Positions 39,508-49,193 of a stretch of DNA of 64,000 nt are shown one piece after another. The notes below the pieces were generated by a model. It did not search any database. It saw only the letters and a list, made by a program, of their open reading frames with translations, and had not been told where the DNA came from. Position 1 is the first letter of the stretch; every line of letters starts with the position of its first letter. The DNA comes from Sphaerotilus mobilis (lineage in GTDB: Bacteria > Pseudomonadota > Gammaproteobacteria > Burkholderiales > Burkholderiaceae_C): NCBI RefSeq assembly GCF_004216565.1, contig NZ_SGWV01000007.1:558001-622000 (forward strand), written 5' to 3'. The translations under genes were made by a program, and so were the position numbers.

Positions 39508-40314
39508 TCAGAAGGCGAGGACAGCGGTGTCGGCGGGCAGCGCGTCGAAGGGCGGCGTGCGCTCGGGCAGGGCCCATTCGGCATCGTATCGCGGGCCCAG
39601 GAAGTGCAGCCCGTCGGGCATGAAGGTCGGCGCCGCAAGCTTGCGGTCGCGCGACGCCAGCACGTCGGCCAACCAGGCACTTTCGCGCCGGCCGCTGGCC
39701 ACCATGATCAGGCAGCCCATGATGTTGCGGACCATGTGGTGCAGGAAGGCCGAGCCCTCGAACTCCAGTCGCCAGACGGCGCCTTGACGACGGATCGAGA
39801 TCTCGCGCAGTTGCTTGACCGGCGACAGCGCCTGGCATTCGGAGGAGCGGAAGGCCGAGTAGTCGTGTTCACCGATCAGCACGTTGGCGGCGGCCCGCAG
39901 CCGCGCGCCGTCGAGCGGCCGGAAGGTCCAGCCCAGCTGGCCAGACTCAAGTGCCGGACGCACCGGCGACTCCAGCAGCAGGTAGGCATAGCGCCGGCCC
40001 CTGGCACCGTTGCGGGCATGGAAATGGTCAGGCACACGCTGGCACCACTGCACCGCGATGTCGTCGGGCAGGAAGGTGTTGGTGCCGCGCACCCAGGAGT
40101 AGTTCTCGCGCTCGCGGTCGATGTCGAGGTGCACGACCTGGTTGAGCGCGTGCACGCCCGCATCGGTGCGGCCCGCACAGACCGTGCGCACCTCACAAGC
40201 GGCGAAGCGGCCCAGGGCCGCTTCGAGCGCATCCTGCACCGTGCCACCGCCCGGCTGGCTCTGCCAGCCCTTGTAGGCGGTGCCCCGGTAGCTCAGGCCG
40301 AGCGCGAGACGCAC
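39508..40314 (-). CDS. truA: tRNA pseudouridine(38-40) synthase
   Basis: It modifies the anticodon stem of many tRNAs. The 268-residue protein starts MRLALGLSYRGTAYKGWQSQ from a GTG codon and has the catalytic aspartate motif CAGRTDAGVHALNQVVHL. RRYAYLLLESPVRP and the late motif AFLHHMVRNIMGCLIMVASG follow. The position between fimV and trpF is the classical one in proteobacteria. It is 53 bases downstream of fimV. Confidence 0.96.
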   Translation of the reverse strand: MRLALGLSYRGTAYKGWQSQPGGGTVQDALEAALGRFAACEVRTVCAGRTDAGVHALNQVVHLDIDRERENYSWVRGTNTFLPDDIAVQWCQRVPDHFHARNGARGRRYAYLLLESPVRPALESGQLGWTFRPLDGARLRAAANVLIGEHDYSAFRSSECQALSPVKQLREISIRRQGAVWRLEFEGSAFLHHMVRNIMGCLIMVASGRRESAWLADVLASRDRKLAAPTFMPDGLHFLGPRYDAEWALPERTPPFDALPADTAVLAF

Positions 40315-40367
40315 GGCACCGAGCCCCTGGTGAAGACGATCATCGCGTGGGCGACCTCATCAGCGAA

Positions 40368-43088
40368 TCAACCCAGCTTGTCGAGCATCGCCTGGGCCTT
40401 GGCCCGCAGCGTGCCGTCGGCGTTGTCGATCACTTCCTGCAGCAGGTCGCGAGCGCCCTCGAAGTCGCCAATCTGGTTGAACTCCTCGGCCAGCTCCAGC
40501 TTGCGCGCCAGCGGGTCGGAGCCGTCGTCACCGAGGCCACTGTCGTAGGCCTCGACGTTCAGCGGTGCCGGGATCGAGCCCGGGCGGCTCAGCGGCGTGT
40601 CGAGGTCCAGCGACAGGTCGGCCAGATCGATCGACGGCGTCGATGCCGAAGCCGATGAAGACCGCGGCAGGTCGTCGAGCTCGAAGTCAAGGCTGGCGCT
40701 GCCCCGGAAGTCACCGTTGGACGGGCGGCTGTCGAAGGCCGATGGGGCGCTGCCGAAGCCCGAAGGCACGCTCGGGAAGGTGTTGGACACCGACGAAGGC
40801 ATGGGATCGTCCATCACGGCAGGCACCGAGATGTCGAGATCAACCGCCGCGCTGGGCGTGCCCATCGGGTCGGCGCTCAGGTCGAGGTCCGGAACACTGT
40901 GCTCGAAACGCGACGGCGAAGGCACGATGGACTGCGGCATGGTGCTGGCACCCAGCGCCTCGCCACCGCCTGCTTCCGCGGTGCTGCCGAAGCCCGGCTG
41001 ACCGCCCGGCTCGTACAGGGGATTGTCCGGATCGATCGACCGGCCCAGCTCCTGCGCACGGATCCAGTCCTCGCCTTGACCGCCGGTCAGGCCATACAGT
41101 TCGCCCGCCAGCAGCTCATAGCCCTTGGTGTCGCGGCGCTTGGCGTAGACCTCCAGCAGCTTGGTGCGGATGGCCAGGCGATCAGGGTTGGCGCGCATCG
41201 CCTCCTTCAGGATCTCCTCGGCCTGCAGGTCGCGGCCATAGGCCAGGTAGACATCGGCTTCAGCGACCGGGTCGACATCGCCGATCGCATCGATCTGGCT
41301 CAGCGAATAGCTCATCGACGACGGCGCGCCGGAGGCGTCCCGCGTGTCGACGCGCTGGCCACCGCTGGCACCGAAGAACGAGTCGGGCTGCAGGCGGCTT
41401 TCCAGGAAGGACGTCACACCGGCGTCTTCCTTGCTGCGGCCACGCAAACGGTAGTAGCCGAGACCCGCCAGCAGCGCAAGGATCACGCCCGCGCCGGGCA
41501 GCACCCAGGGGTTCTCTGCCAGGCCATCCAGCAGCGAGGGCTCTTCGGCCACGACCGGTGCCGGCGGCACCGGTGCGGAAGCCGGCGCACTGGCCGCATC
41601 GACGCCGCCGGACATCGCGGCCGAGGCGGCAGCGAGCGCTGCGTCGGCCGCAGAGGCAGCCGATGCAGCGGTGTCGACCATCGGCGCGGACGCTGCTGCG
41701 ACGACGTCAGAAGCCATCGCTTCGGCCGGCTTGGCCACCGGCAAGGTCGGTGCAGGCAAGGCAGGCGCGGAGGCCACGGCCGGGGTCGGCGCAGGCGCGG
41801 CCGGCGTCGATGCGGAAGCCGCCTGGAGCTTCTTCAGTTCCTCGACGTTGCGCGCCATCTCGCTGGCACGATCACTGGCTTCCTTGGCCGCACGGTCGGC
41901 CGCGATCTTGTCTTCTGCGGAAGCGACCTGGGTCTTGCCGGCCGCCGGCTTGCCCTTGTCGAGCTTCAGGCGGTCCTGCGCGGTGGCAGCCGGTTGCTTC
42001 TGATCCTGCACCTCGGCCGTCACCTTGCCACCGCCCTGACGGGCCGGTGCAGCATCGTTGACGGGCGCCGGCACGACGCTGGCCAGACGCTGACGGTAGG
42101 CATTGAAGTCGGCACTCTGGGCGACGATGACGCGACGGGCTTCCTGCGCATCGATGGCCGAGAGCTGCTCGCCAGCGGGCACGTTCAGGATCACGCCCGA
42201 ACGCAGCCGGTTCATGTTGTTGCCGATGAAGGCCTGCGGGTTGCCCTGATAGAGACCGACCAGCATCTGGTCGAGCGACACGCCCGAGGGTTGCGCCTTG
42301 CGGGCGATCGATGACAGGGTGTCGCCAGCGCGGACCTTCACCTCGCTCGCTGCCGCATCGGAGGCGGCCTCGGCCGGTGCCGGTGCAGCAGGTGCTGCAG
42401 GCGCGTCCACGCGGGCCTTGCCCTTGCCGCGCACGGCGAGTTCACCCTTGCCGAGCGCAGCGGCTGGCGCGGTGGGCGCGGCTTCGGCGACTTGCGCGGC
42501 GGGGGCCGGCGCCACATCGGGCGCCGAAGCGGCCGCGGTCAGCGGCGCGGGGGCGGGCGGCGCAGCCGGAACCGCCGGCGCAGCGGCCACGGGCGGCGCA
42601 GCAGGTACCGGCGGCGCTGCCGCGACGGCCGGAGCGGGCGCTGACGGCGCCTTGGCGGTGGCGGGGGGATCGAAAAGCAGCGTGTACTCACGCAGCAGGC
42701 GACCGCTGGACCAGGACAGTTCCAGGATCACGTCGACAAACGGTTCCTGCACGGACTGGTTGCTCGAAATGCGCAAGAAGGCCGAGCCGTCGGGACGACG
42801 CTGCACCGCGACCGAGGTCTGCGGCAACACCGGGTTGTAGTCAACGCCCGCGATGCGATAAGCGTCCGGCGGGGCGATGCGCACCCGCAGGTTGGCCGCC
42901 TCTTCCGGCGTCAGGCTGGTGACGTCAATCTCCGCCCGCAGCGACTCGCCCAAGGCGGACTGCACCGTCAGGCGACCGAGGCTCAGGGCCCAGGCCGAAG
43001 GGGCACCCGCGAGCAACGCGGACAAGGCGACCGCAGCCGCCACTTGCTTCAGAGCCATGCGACCAGCGCCAGACATATCGGTTTTCAA
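40368..43088 (-). CDS. fimV: FimV/HubP-like pole-organising protein
   Basis: A signal peptide (VAAAVALSALLAGAPSAWA) leads into the FimV N-terminal domain (LSLGRLTVQSALGESLRAEI). A long Ala/Pro-rich stretch, a LysM peptidoglycan-binding motif (VRAGDTLSSIARKAQPSGVS), a coiled coil rich in Lys/Ala, a membrane helix (VLPGAGVILALLAGLGYY, near residue 540) and an acidic cytoplasmic part follow. The conserved C-terminal helix pair ends it (DPLARKLELAEEFNQIGDFE). Such proteins mark the cell pole for type IV pili and chemotaxis arrays. I place the start at a TTG (43088) preceded by GGGAGAAG; ATGs at 43076 and 43100 are alternatives. Confidence 0.93.
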   Translation of the reverse strand: MKTDMSGAGRMALKQVAAAVALSALLAGAPSAWALSLGRLTVQSALGESLRAEIDVTSLTPEEAANLRVRIAPPDAYRIAGVDYNPVLPQTSVAVQRRPDGSAFLRISSNQSVQEPFVDVILELSWSSGRLLREYTLLFDPPATAKAPSAPAPAVAAAPPVPAAPPVAAAPAVPAAPPAPAPLTAAASAPDVAPAPAAQVAEAAPTAPAAALGKGELAVRGKGKARVDAPAAPAAPAPAEAASDAAASEVKVRAGDTLSSIARKAQPSGVSLDQMLVGLYQGNPQAFIGNNMNRLRSGVILNVPAGEQLSAIDAQEARRVIVAQSADFNAYRQRLASVVPAPVNDAAPARQGGGKVTAEVQDQKQPAATAQDRLKLDKGKPAAGKTQVASAEDKIAADRAAKEASDRASEMARNVEELKKLQAASASTPAAPAPTPAVASAPALPAPTLPVAKPAEAMASDVVAAASAPMVDTAASAASAADAALAAASAAMSGGVDAASAPASAPVPPAPVVAEEPSLLDGLAENPWVLPGAGVILALLAGLGYYRLRGRSKEDAGVTSFLESRLQPDSFFGASGGQRVDTRDASGAPSSMSYSLSQIDAIGDVDPVAEADVYLAYGRDLQAEEILKEAMRANPDRLAIRTKLLEVYAKRRDTKGYELLAGELYGLTGGQGEDWIRAQELGRSIDPDNPLYEPGGQPGFGSTAEAGGGEALGASTMPQSIVPSPSRFEHSVPDLDLSADPMGTPSAAVDLDISVPAVMDDPMPSSVSNTFPSVPSGFGSAPSAFDSRPSNGDFRGSASLDFELDDLPRSSSASASTPSIDLADLSLDLDTPLSRPGSIPAPLNVEAYDSGLGDDGSDPLARKLELAEEFNQIGDFEGARDLLQEVIDNADGTLRAKAQAMLDKLG

Positions 43089-43292
43089 GGCTTCTCCCAT
43101 GCCCCAGCTTGGCTTGCGCACAAACCGACGCTTCAGGTCGAGCAAAAGTGCGTCAAACGAACGTAGTTTCAGGATTCGAGCAGCCCTGCGGCGTCATTGC
43201 TGCGGTATCCGGTGTCAGGACCAACGCGGGGGCATGCCCTCGACAACCCGGTTCCAGCCACGCTGCGCAACCACTCAAAAAATCCTGAAATC

Positions 43293-43321
43293 ACAATAAC
43301 ATCAAGCAGATACAAAGACAA
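43293..43321 (-). promoter_or_regulatory. Likely fimV promoter
   Basis: Minus-strand TTGTCT (43321-43316) and TATTGT (43298-43293) have a 17-base spacer. The start point near 43286 gives a leader of roughly 200 bases before fimV. The leader contains a six-T run (43279-43284 region) but no stem before it. The rest of the 397-base asd-fimV gap holds only the inverted repeat listed separately. Confidence 0.5.
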
Positions 43322-43375
43322 GCTCATGCACTGCCTGATGTTCTGCGGGGTATCGAGGAATGTGAAGGTTGTTGT

Positions 43376-43405
43376 AACCGTCGTTGCCGGTCGACAACGA
43401 CGGTT
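43376..43405. repeat. Perfect 11-bp inverted repeat between asd and fimV
   Basis: AACCGTCGTTG and CAACGACGGTT flank an 8-base loop, a perfect 11-bp stem. It lies 81 bases after the asd stop and about 55 bases before the fimV -35 region (both minus strand). No T-tract follows on either strand, so it is either a non-canonical end of asd or an operator. Confidence 0.7.
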
Positions 43406-43485
43406 CTATCCCGTCAGCTCAGGTGAATCTCGGGAACCGGCGCGCCATTGCAGCGGCCGGGTATATCCGCGACGAAGCCCCGGGC

Positions 43486-44613
43486 TCAGGCATCCAGCAG
43501 GATGCGCAGCATGCGGCGCAGCGGTTCGGCGGCGCCCCAGAGCAACTGGTCGCCAATGGTGAAGGCACCGAGATACTCCGGACCCATCGCCATCTTGCGC
43601 AGACGGCCCACCGGAATCGTCAGGGTGCCGGTCACGGCCACGGGGGTCAGGTCACGGACGCTGGCCTCGCGGGTGTTGGGCACGACCTTTACCCAGGCGT
43701 TGTCGGCGGCGATCATGGCCTCGATGTCGGCCAGCGGCACGTCACGCTTGAGCTTGAAGGTCAGCGCCTGGCTGTGGCAGCGCATCGCGCCGATGCGCAC
43801 GCAGAAGCCGTCGACCGGCACGGCCGGCGCGCTGAAGCCTTCGCCCTGGCCGAGGATCTTGTTGGTCTCGGCCATGCCCTTCCACTCTTCGCGGGAGGTG
43901 CCGTTGCCCAGGTCCTTGTCGATCCAAGGGATCAGCGAACCGCCCAGCGGCACGCCGAAGTTGGCGGTCTCGGCCTCGCTCAGCGCGCGCTGCTTGGCGA
44001 TGATCTTGCGATCGATCTCGAGGATCGCGCTCTTCGGATCATCCAGCAGCGAACGGACCTCGGCATTGAGCGTGCCGAACTGAGTCAGCAGCTCGCGCAT
44101 GTGCTGCGCGCCGCCGCCCGAGGCAGCCTGGTAGGTCTGCGTGCTCATCCACTCGACCAGCCCGGCCTTGTAGAGCGCGCCCACGCCCATCAGCATGCAG
44201 CTGACGGTGCAGTTGCCGCCGACCCAGTTGCGGCCACCCTTGCCCAGCGCGTCCTTGATCACCGGCAGGTTGACCGGGTCCAGGATGATGACGGCGTCGT
44301 CCTTCATGCGCAGGGTCGACGCGGCGTCGATCCAGTGGCCGTTCCAGCCGGCAGCGCGCAGCTTGGGGAAGACCTCGGAGGTGTAGTCACCGCCTTGCGC
44401 CGTGATGATGATGTCGCAGCGCTGGAGCGCGGCGATGTCGAATGCGTCCTGCAGCTTCGTCTCGTTCTTCGCCATCGCCGGGGCAGCGCCGCCGGCGTTG
44501 CTGGTCGAGAAGAACATCGGCTCGAAGAGGTCGAAATCCCCTTCTGCCTGCATGCGGTCCATCAGCACGGAGCCGACCATGCCGCGCCAGCCGACCAATC
44601 CTACGAGTGCCAT
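43486..44613 (-). CDS. asd: Aspartate-semialdehyde dehydrogenase
   Basis: It reduces aspartyl phosphate to the semialdehyde for Lys, Met, Thr and diaminopimelate. The 375-residue product starts [20 protein letters not shown] and has the catalytic cysteine in [19 protein letters not shown]. Substrate-binding [20 protein letters not shown] and the C-terminus [20 protein letters not shown] follow. It belongs to the gram-negative Asd subfamily. It follows leuB by 92 bases and precedes fimV by 397. lysC, the preceding pathway step, lies far to the right at 62.7 kb. Confidence 0.97.
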   Translation of the reverse strand: MALVGLVGWRGMVGSVLMDRMQAEGDFDLFEPMFFSTSNAGGAAPAMAKNETKLQDAFDIAALQRCDIIITAQGGDYTSEVFPKLRAAGWNGHWIDAASTLRMKDDAVIILDPVNLPVIKDALGKGGRNWVGGNCTVSCMLMGVGALYKAGLVEWMSTQTYQAASGGGAQHMRELLTQFGTLNAEVRSLLDDPKSAILEIDRKIIAKQRALSEAETANFGVPLGGSLIPWIDKDLGNGTSREEWKGMAETNKILGQGEGFSAPAVPVDGFCVRIGAMRCHSQALTFKLKRDVPLADIEAMIAADNAWVKVVPNTREASVRDLTPVAVTGTLTIPVGRLRKMAMGPEYLGAFTIGDQLLWGAAEPLRRMLRILLDA

Positions 44614-44650
44614 TTCCTCAGCCTTTCAGTGGTGTTCCGGACCCCGTGTT

Positions 44651-44671
44651 CCCCGGCTCGCTTCGCCGGGG
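44651..44671. terminator. GC-rich hairpin between leuB and asd
   Basis: CCCCGGC and GCCGGGG form a 7-bp stem with a seven-base loop; an alternative outer pairing GGACCCC/GGGGTCC also exists. No T-tract is present. It could be a stabilising or attenuating element between leuB and asd rather than a true terminator. Confidence 0.4.
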
Positions 44672-44705
44672 TCCAGGTGTTGGGGGCGAGACGATCCGGA
44701 GCTGA

Positions 44706-45824
44706 CTAGCTCGTGGTAATCGAGGTGATGGTTTTGCCGCCGGTCTGTGCGACCAGGGCTGCGACGACGGCGTCACCCATCTCGCGCGTGCCGACCCGCT
44801 TCGTGCCCTCGGACCAGATGTCGCCGGTGCGCAGACCGGCAGACAGCACCGCGCTGACGGCGGATTCGATCCGGTCGGCGGCTTCGGTCTGGTTGAGGGA
44901 GTAGCGCAGCATCATGGCAACGGACAGGATTGTAGCCAGCGGGTTTGCAACACCCTGACCAGCGATGTCCGGCGCGCTGCCGTGGCTGGGCTCGTACAGG
45001 CCCTGGTTGCGATCGTTCAGCGAGGCCGACGGCAGCATGCCGATCGAGCCCGTCAACATCGCCGCCTCGTCCGACAGGATGTCGCCGAACATGTTGCCGG
45101 TGACGACCACGTCGAACTTCTTTGGCGCCTTGACCAGCTGCATCGCCGCGTTGTCGACATACATGTGGTCCAGCGCCACGTCCGGGTACTGCTGGCCGAC
45201 CTCGATCATGATGTCCTTCCAGAACTGGAAGGTCTCGAGCACGTTGGCCTTGTCGACGCTGGTCACGCGCTTGTTGCGGCGCCGTGCGGCCTGGAAGGCG
45301 ACGTGGGCGATGCGCTCGACCTCGGGGCGGCTATAGCGCATCGTGTCGAAGGCTTCTTCGGCACCCGGAAACAGGCCGTCGACCGCCGTGCGGCGCCCAC
45401 GCGGCTGGCCGAAGTAGATGTCGCCGGTCAGCTCGCGGATGATCAGGATGTCCAGCCCCGCGACCAGCTCGGGCTTCAGGCTCGACGCGTGGGTGAGTTG
45501 CTCGTAGCAGATCGCCGGACGGAAGTTGGCGAACAGGCCGAGGTTCTTGCGCAGGCCCAGGATGGCCTGCTCAGGACGGAGCGCGCGCTCCAACTTGTCG
45601 TACTTCCAGTCGCCGACCGCGCCGAACAGCACGGCATCTGCCGCCTTGGCGAGGTTCAGCGTCGACTCGGGCAGCGGATGGCCGTGCGCCTCGTAGGCGG
45701 CGCCGCCGACCAGCGCGGTCTCGGTCTCGAAGGACAGGTCGAGCACGTTGAGGACCTTGACGGCCTCGGCGACGATCTCGGTGCCGATGCCGTCACCGGG
45801 CAGGATGGCAATCTTCATGGGCAT
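44706..45824 (-). CDS. leuB: 3-Isopropylmalate dehydrogenase
   Basis: This is the NAD-dependent oxidative decarboxylation step of leucine synthesis. The 372-residue enzyme has [72 protein letters not shown] and [12 protein letters not shown]. The metal/NAD region [20 protein letters not shown] and [19 protein letters not shown] follow. ATGs at 45824 and 45818 are both possible; the second gives the standard N-terminus. leuD lies 33 bases upstream. Confidence 0.97.
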   Translation of the reverse strand: MPMKIAILPGDGIGTEIVAEAVKVLNVLDLSFETETALVGGAAYEAHGHPLPESTLNLAKAADAVLFGAVGDWKYDKLERALRPEQAILGLRKNLGLFANFRPAICYEQLTHASSLKPELVAGLDILIIRELTGDIYFGQPRGRRTAVDGLFPGAEEAFDTMRYSRPEVERIAHVAFQAARRRNKRVTSVDKANVLETFQFWKDIMIEVGQQYPDVALDHMYVDNAAMQLVKAPKKFDVVVTGNMFGDILSDEAAMLTGSIGMLPSASLNDRNQGLYEPSHGSAPDIAGQGVANPLATILSVAMMLRYSLNQTEAADRIESAVSAVLSAGLRTGDIWSEGTKRVGTREMGDAVVAALVAQTGGKTITSITTS

Positions 45825-45857
45825 GCTTTCAGACGTGGGATATGAGGACGCGTTCGT

Positions 45858-46505
45858 TCACAGCGAGCGCTGCGCCAGCCAGGGCATGCGCGCCAGCCGC
45901 TCGGCCTCGTAGCTGCGGATCTTGTCGGCGTGACGCAGCGTCAGGCCGATGTCGTCGTAGCCGTTGACCAGGCAGTACTTGCGGAAGGGCTGGACGTCGA
46001 AGGGGATCTCGGTGCCATCGGGCTTGACCACCACCTGGCGCGGCAGGTCCACCGTCAGCTGGTAGCCGACGAAGCCATGCACCTCGTCGAACAGGCGTGC
46101 GACGACCGACTCCGGCAGCACGATGGGCAGCAGGCCGTTCTTGAAGCAGTTGTTGAAGAAGATGTCGGCATAGCTCGGCGCGATGACGGCGCGGAAGCCG
46201 TACTGGTCGAGCGCCCACGGCGCGTGTTCGCGGCTCGAACCGCAGCCGAAGTTCTCGCGCGCCAGCAGCACCGAGGCACCCTGGTAGCGCGGCTGGTTCA
46301 GCACGAAGTCGGGGTTGGGCTTGCGGCTGGCCGGGTCCTGGCCGGGCTCGCCCTTGTCGAGGTAGCGCCACTCGTCGAACAGGTTGGGTCCAAAGCCGGT
46401 GCGGGCGATCGACTTCAGGAATTGCTTGGGGATGATGGCGTCGGTGTCGACGTTGGCGCGGTCCATCGGGGCGACCAGGCCCTTGAGCACGGTGAAGGCT
46501 TGCAT
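45858..46505 (-). CDS. leuD: 3-Isopropylmalate dehydratase small subunit
   Basis: The 215-residue swivel subunit pairs with LeuC to isomerise isopropylmalate. Motifs are [40 protein letters not shown], the conserved [20 protein letters not shown] and [10 protein letters not shown]-type region (here [20 protein letters not shown]). It starts 25 bases after leuC and precedes leuB, the usual leuCDB order. Confidence 0.97.
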   Translation of the reverse strand: MQAFTVLKGLVAPMDRANVDTDAIIPKQFLKSIARTGFGPNLFDEWRYLDKGEPGQDPASRKPNPDFVLNQPRYQGASVLLARENFGCGSSREHAPWALDQYGFRAVIAPSYADIFFNNCFKNGLLPIVLPESVVARLFDEVHGFVGYQLTVDLPRQVVVKPDGTEIPFDVQPFRKYCLVNGYDDIGLTLRHADKIRSYEAERLARMPWLAQRSL

Positions 46506-46530
46506 GACGTGATTCCCTCGGTTCCCTGGG

Positions 46531-47955
46531 TCAAGCGATGCGACGGATGTCGACGAAGTGGCCGTTCATGGCGGCGGCGGCGGCCATGGCCGGACTGACC
46601 AGGTGGGTGCGACCACCGGCGCCCTGACGGCCTTCAAAGTTGCGGTTGCTGGTCGATGCGCAGCGCTCGCCCGGTTCGAGCCGGTCGGCGTTCATCGCCA
46701 GGCACATCGAGCAGCCCGGCTCGCGCCATTCGAAGCCGGCGGCGCGGAAGACCTCGTGCAGGCCCTCGGCCTCGGCCTGCGCCTTGACCAGGCCCGAACC
46801 CGGCACGACCAGCGCCAGCTTGACGTTGCTGGCCACGCGCCCGCCGATGCGACGCACCACGGCGGCGGCTTCGCGGATGTCCTCGATGCGGCTGTTGGTG
46901 CACGAACCGATGAAGACCTTGTCGATGCGCACATCGGCGATCGCCTTGTTCGGCTCCAGGCCCATGTAGGTCAGCGCGCGCTCGATGGCCGAGCGCTTGA
47001 CGTCGTCCTTCTCCTTGTCGGGATCGGGCACACGCTCATCGATCGCCAGCACCATCTCCGGGCTGGTGCCCCAGGTGACCTGCGGGCGGATCTGGCTCGC
47101 GTCGAGTTCGACCACCGCATCGAAATGCGCACCGGCATCGCTGTGCAGCGTGCGCCAGTGGCTCACGGCCTGATCCCACTCGACGCCCTTGGGCGCGAAC
47201 GGACGGCCCTTCACATAGCCCAGCGTGGTCTCGTCGACGGCAACCAGGCCGGCGCGTGCGCCCGCCTCGATCGCCATGTTGCAGACCGTCATGCGGCCTT
47301 CCATGCTCAGCGCACGGATGGCGCTGCCGCCGAACTCGATCGTGTAGCCGGTGCCGCCGGCGGTGCCGATGCGGCCGATGATGGCCAGCACGATGTCCTT
47401 GGCGGTCAGGCCCGGCGTGAGCTTGCCCTCGACCTTGACCAGCATGTTCTTCGCCTTCTTGGCCAGCAGCGTCTGGGTCGCCATGACGTGCTCGACCTCG
47501 CTGGTGCCGATGCCATGCGCCAGTGCCCCAAACGCGCCGTGCGTGCTGGTGTGGCTGTCGCCGCAGACGACGGTCATGCCCGGCAGCGTCGCGCCGTTCT
47601 CCGGGCCGATGACGTGCACGATGCCCTGGCGCTGGTCCATGAAGGGGAAGTAAGCCGCCGCGCCGAACTCGCGGATGTTGCTGTCCAGGGTCTGGATCTG
47701 CAGCTTGCTGATCGGGTCGGCGATGCCGTCGTAGCCCTGCTCCCAGCCGGTCGTCGGCGTGTTGTGGTCGGCGGTGGCGACCACCGAGCTGACGCGCCAG
47801 ACCTTGCGGCCGGCCAACCGCAGTCCCTCGAAGGCCTGCGGGCTGGTCACCTCGTGGACCAGGTGGCGGTCGATGTAGAGCACGGCGGTGCCGTCTTCCT
47901 CGGTGTGGACGACGTGTTCGTCCCAGAGCTTGTCGTAGAGGGTGCGTCCGGTCAT
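46531..47955 (-). CDS. leuC: 3-Isopropylmalate dehydratase large subunit
   Basis: This is the iron-sulfur catalytic subunit of isopropylmalate isomerase. The 474-residue product shows [40 protein letters not shown] and the three cluster cysteines ([11 protein letters not shown] and [11 protein letters not shown]). The C-terminus is [20 protein letters not shown]. The ATG at 47955 has AGGAG six bases upstream, so a longer in-frame start at 48018 is rejected. The LysR regulator gene ends 20 bases upstream on the same strand. Confidence 0.97.
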   Translation of the reverse strand: MTGRTLYDKLWDEHVVHTEEDGTAVLYIDRHLVHEVTSPQAFEGLRLAGRKVWRVSSVVATADHNTPTTGWEQGYDGIADPISKLQIQTLDSNIREFGAAAYFPFMDQRQGIVHVIGPENGATLPGMTVVCGDSHTSTHGAFGALAHGIGTSEVEHVMATQTLLAKKAKNMLVKVEGKLTPGLTAKDIVLAIIGRIGTAGGTGYTIEFGGSAIRALSMEGRMTVCNMAIEAGARAGLVAVDETTLGYVKGRPFAPKGVEWDQAVSHWRTLHSDAGAHFDAVVELDASQIRPQVTWGTSPEMVLAIDERVPDPDKEKDDVKRSAIERALTYMGLEPNKAIADVRIDKVFIGSCTNSRIEDIREAAAVVRRIGGRVASNVKLALVVPGSGLVKAQAEAEGLHEVFRAAGFEWREPGCSMCLAMNADRLEPGERCASTSNRNFEGRQGAGGRTHLVSPAMAAAAAMNGHFVDIRRIA

Positions 47956-47974
47956 GGCGACTCCTGGTGGCGGA

Positions 47975-48931
47975 TCAATCAGGTTGGATCGGGGTCGACG
48001 AGGCGCTCGCCACGTCATCGGAGGGGTTCGGTTCGACGGGCGTGGGTGCGTCCTGGCGCAACAACTCGACGAAGCGGCGGGTCACGGCCGGCAGCACCTC
48101 TTGCGCCCGCACCGCGACAAGGTAGTCGCGCCGCGCCCAGGGTTCGGCGAGCCCGACCAGGCCGATGGCGTAGGCCTGCGACAGCCGCTGCGCCACGCCG
48201 GTGGGCAGGATCGCCACGCCCAGGCCGGCGGCGACGAGCTGCGCGATGGCATCGAAGCCGCGCACCTGCAGCCTGGCCTTCAGGCTGCGGCCCTGCGCGG
48301 CGGCCTCGGCCAAGATGATGTCCTGCGCGGCTGCGCCAACGTGCAGGCCCACGAAGTCGACGTCGAGCAGATCGGCCAGCTTGAGCGAGGCGCGGCGGGC
48401 CAATGGATGGGCGGCCGGCGCGATCACGGTCAGCTCGCCGTGGCGGTAGAGCCAGGTGCGCAGACCCGGCTCGATCACCGGCGGCACAAAGATGCCGACA
48501 TCGGCCTGGCCCTGCAGCACCGCGCGCTGAACCTGCGTGCTGGTCTCGTCCTCCAGGCTGATCTGCACGCCCGGATGGGCCTTTGAGAAGGCCGCAAGAT
48601 CGGGCGGGAGGCACTCGGCGATGGCTGAGGAATTCGCCACCACCCGCAAGGTGCCGCGCACGCCGTGGGCGTAGTCGGCCACCTCGTCCTCCAGCGCATG
48701 CAAGCTGGCGTGCAGGGAACGGATGTGGCGCACCAGCGCCTGACCCGCCGGCGTGGGCTCGATGCCCCGCGCGCGCCGCTCGAACAGCTGCACACCCAGG
48801 CGGGACTCCAGGTCGCTCAGGCGCTTGCTGGCGGCGGCCAGCGCGAGGTGTTCGCGTTGCGCGCCGCGCGTGATGCTGCGGGTTTCGGCGATGGCCAGCA
48901 CGAGGTTGAGCGTGACGAGATCAAAGCGCAT
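47975..48931 (-). CDS. LysR-family regulator preceding leuCDB
   Basis: The 318-residue protein has an N-terminal winged helix ([40 protein letters not shown]) and a LysR substrate domain ([35 protein letters not shown]). It is encoded on the same strand, 20 bases before leuC. In Burkholderiales a LysR gene is common at this place. A role in leucine biosynthesis control is inferred from position only. A GC-rich hairpin lies six bases before the ATG and no good ribosome site is visible, so its translation may be weak. Confidence 0.9.
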   Translation of the reverse strand: MRFDLVTLNLVLAIAETRSITRGAQREHLALAAASKRLSDLESRLGVQLFERRARGIEPTPAGQALVRHIRSLHASLHALEDEVADYAHGVRGTLRVVANSSAIAECLPPDLAAFSKAHPGVQISLEDETSTQVQRAVLQGQADVGIFVPPVIEPGLRTWLYRHGELTVIAPAAHPLARRASLKLADLLDVDFVGLHVGAAAQDIILAEAAAQGRSLKARLQVRGFDAIAQLVAAGLGVAILPTGVAQRLSQAYAIGLVGLAEPWARRDYLVAVRAQEVLPAVTRRFVELLRQDAPTPVEPNPSDDVASASSTPIQPD

Positions 48932-48937
48932 GGGGGG

Positions 48938-48956
48938 CCGCCCGAGACCCGGGCGG
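48938..48956 (-). promoter_or_regulatory. Hairpin overlapping the ribosome-binding region of the lysR gene
   Basis: CCGCCCG and CGGGCGG form a perfect 7-bp GC stem with a five-base loop, ending six bases before the ATG. It covers where a ribosome site would lie. No T-tract follows. The wider 262-base gap up to 49193 otherwise holds only short CGATCGAGC-type near-repeats (about 49107-49140). Confidence 0.45.
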
Positions 48957-49193
48957 CGGCGAGACCGTCATGGTCGCACGCAGGCTCCGCCGGGCCCATC
49001 GAAGGTCGTCAATTGTGCCTTCGCGCAGCACGAAGGCTGCCGCCACATCCGCAGCGCAGACCCGCTCGTCGGCCTTGCATGGCGCCAGACCGCTGGCATC
49101 ACCGAGCCGATCGAGCCGACCGAGGCGATCGAGCCCATGGCTGAGCCCGCTGATCGCCGTGCATCCACCCCGCGTGCCAGCGGGCAGCCCCCG

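Noticed and set aside
49107-49145. CRISPR-like short repeats (CGATCGAGC type)
   Set aside because: The units are 9 bases, imperfect and not separated by spacers; no cas gene is present.
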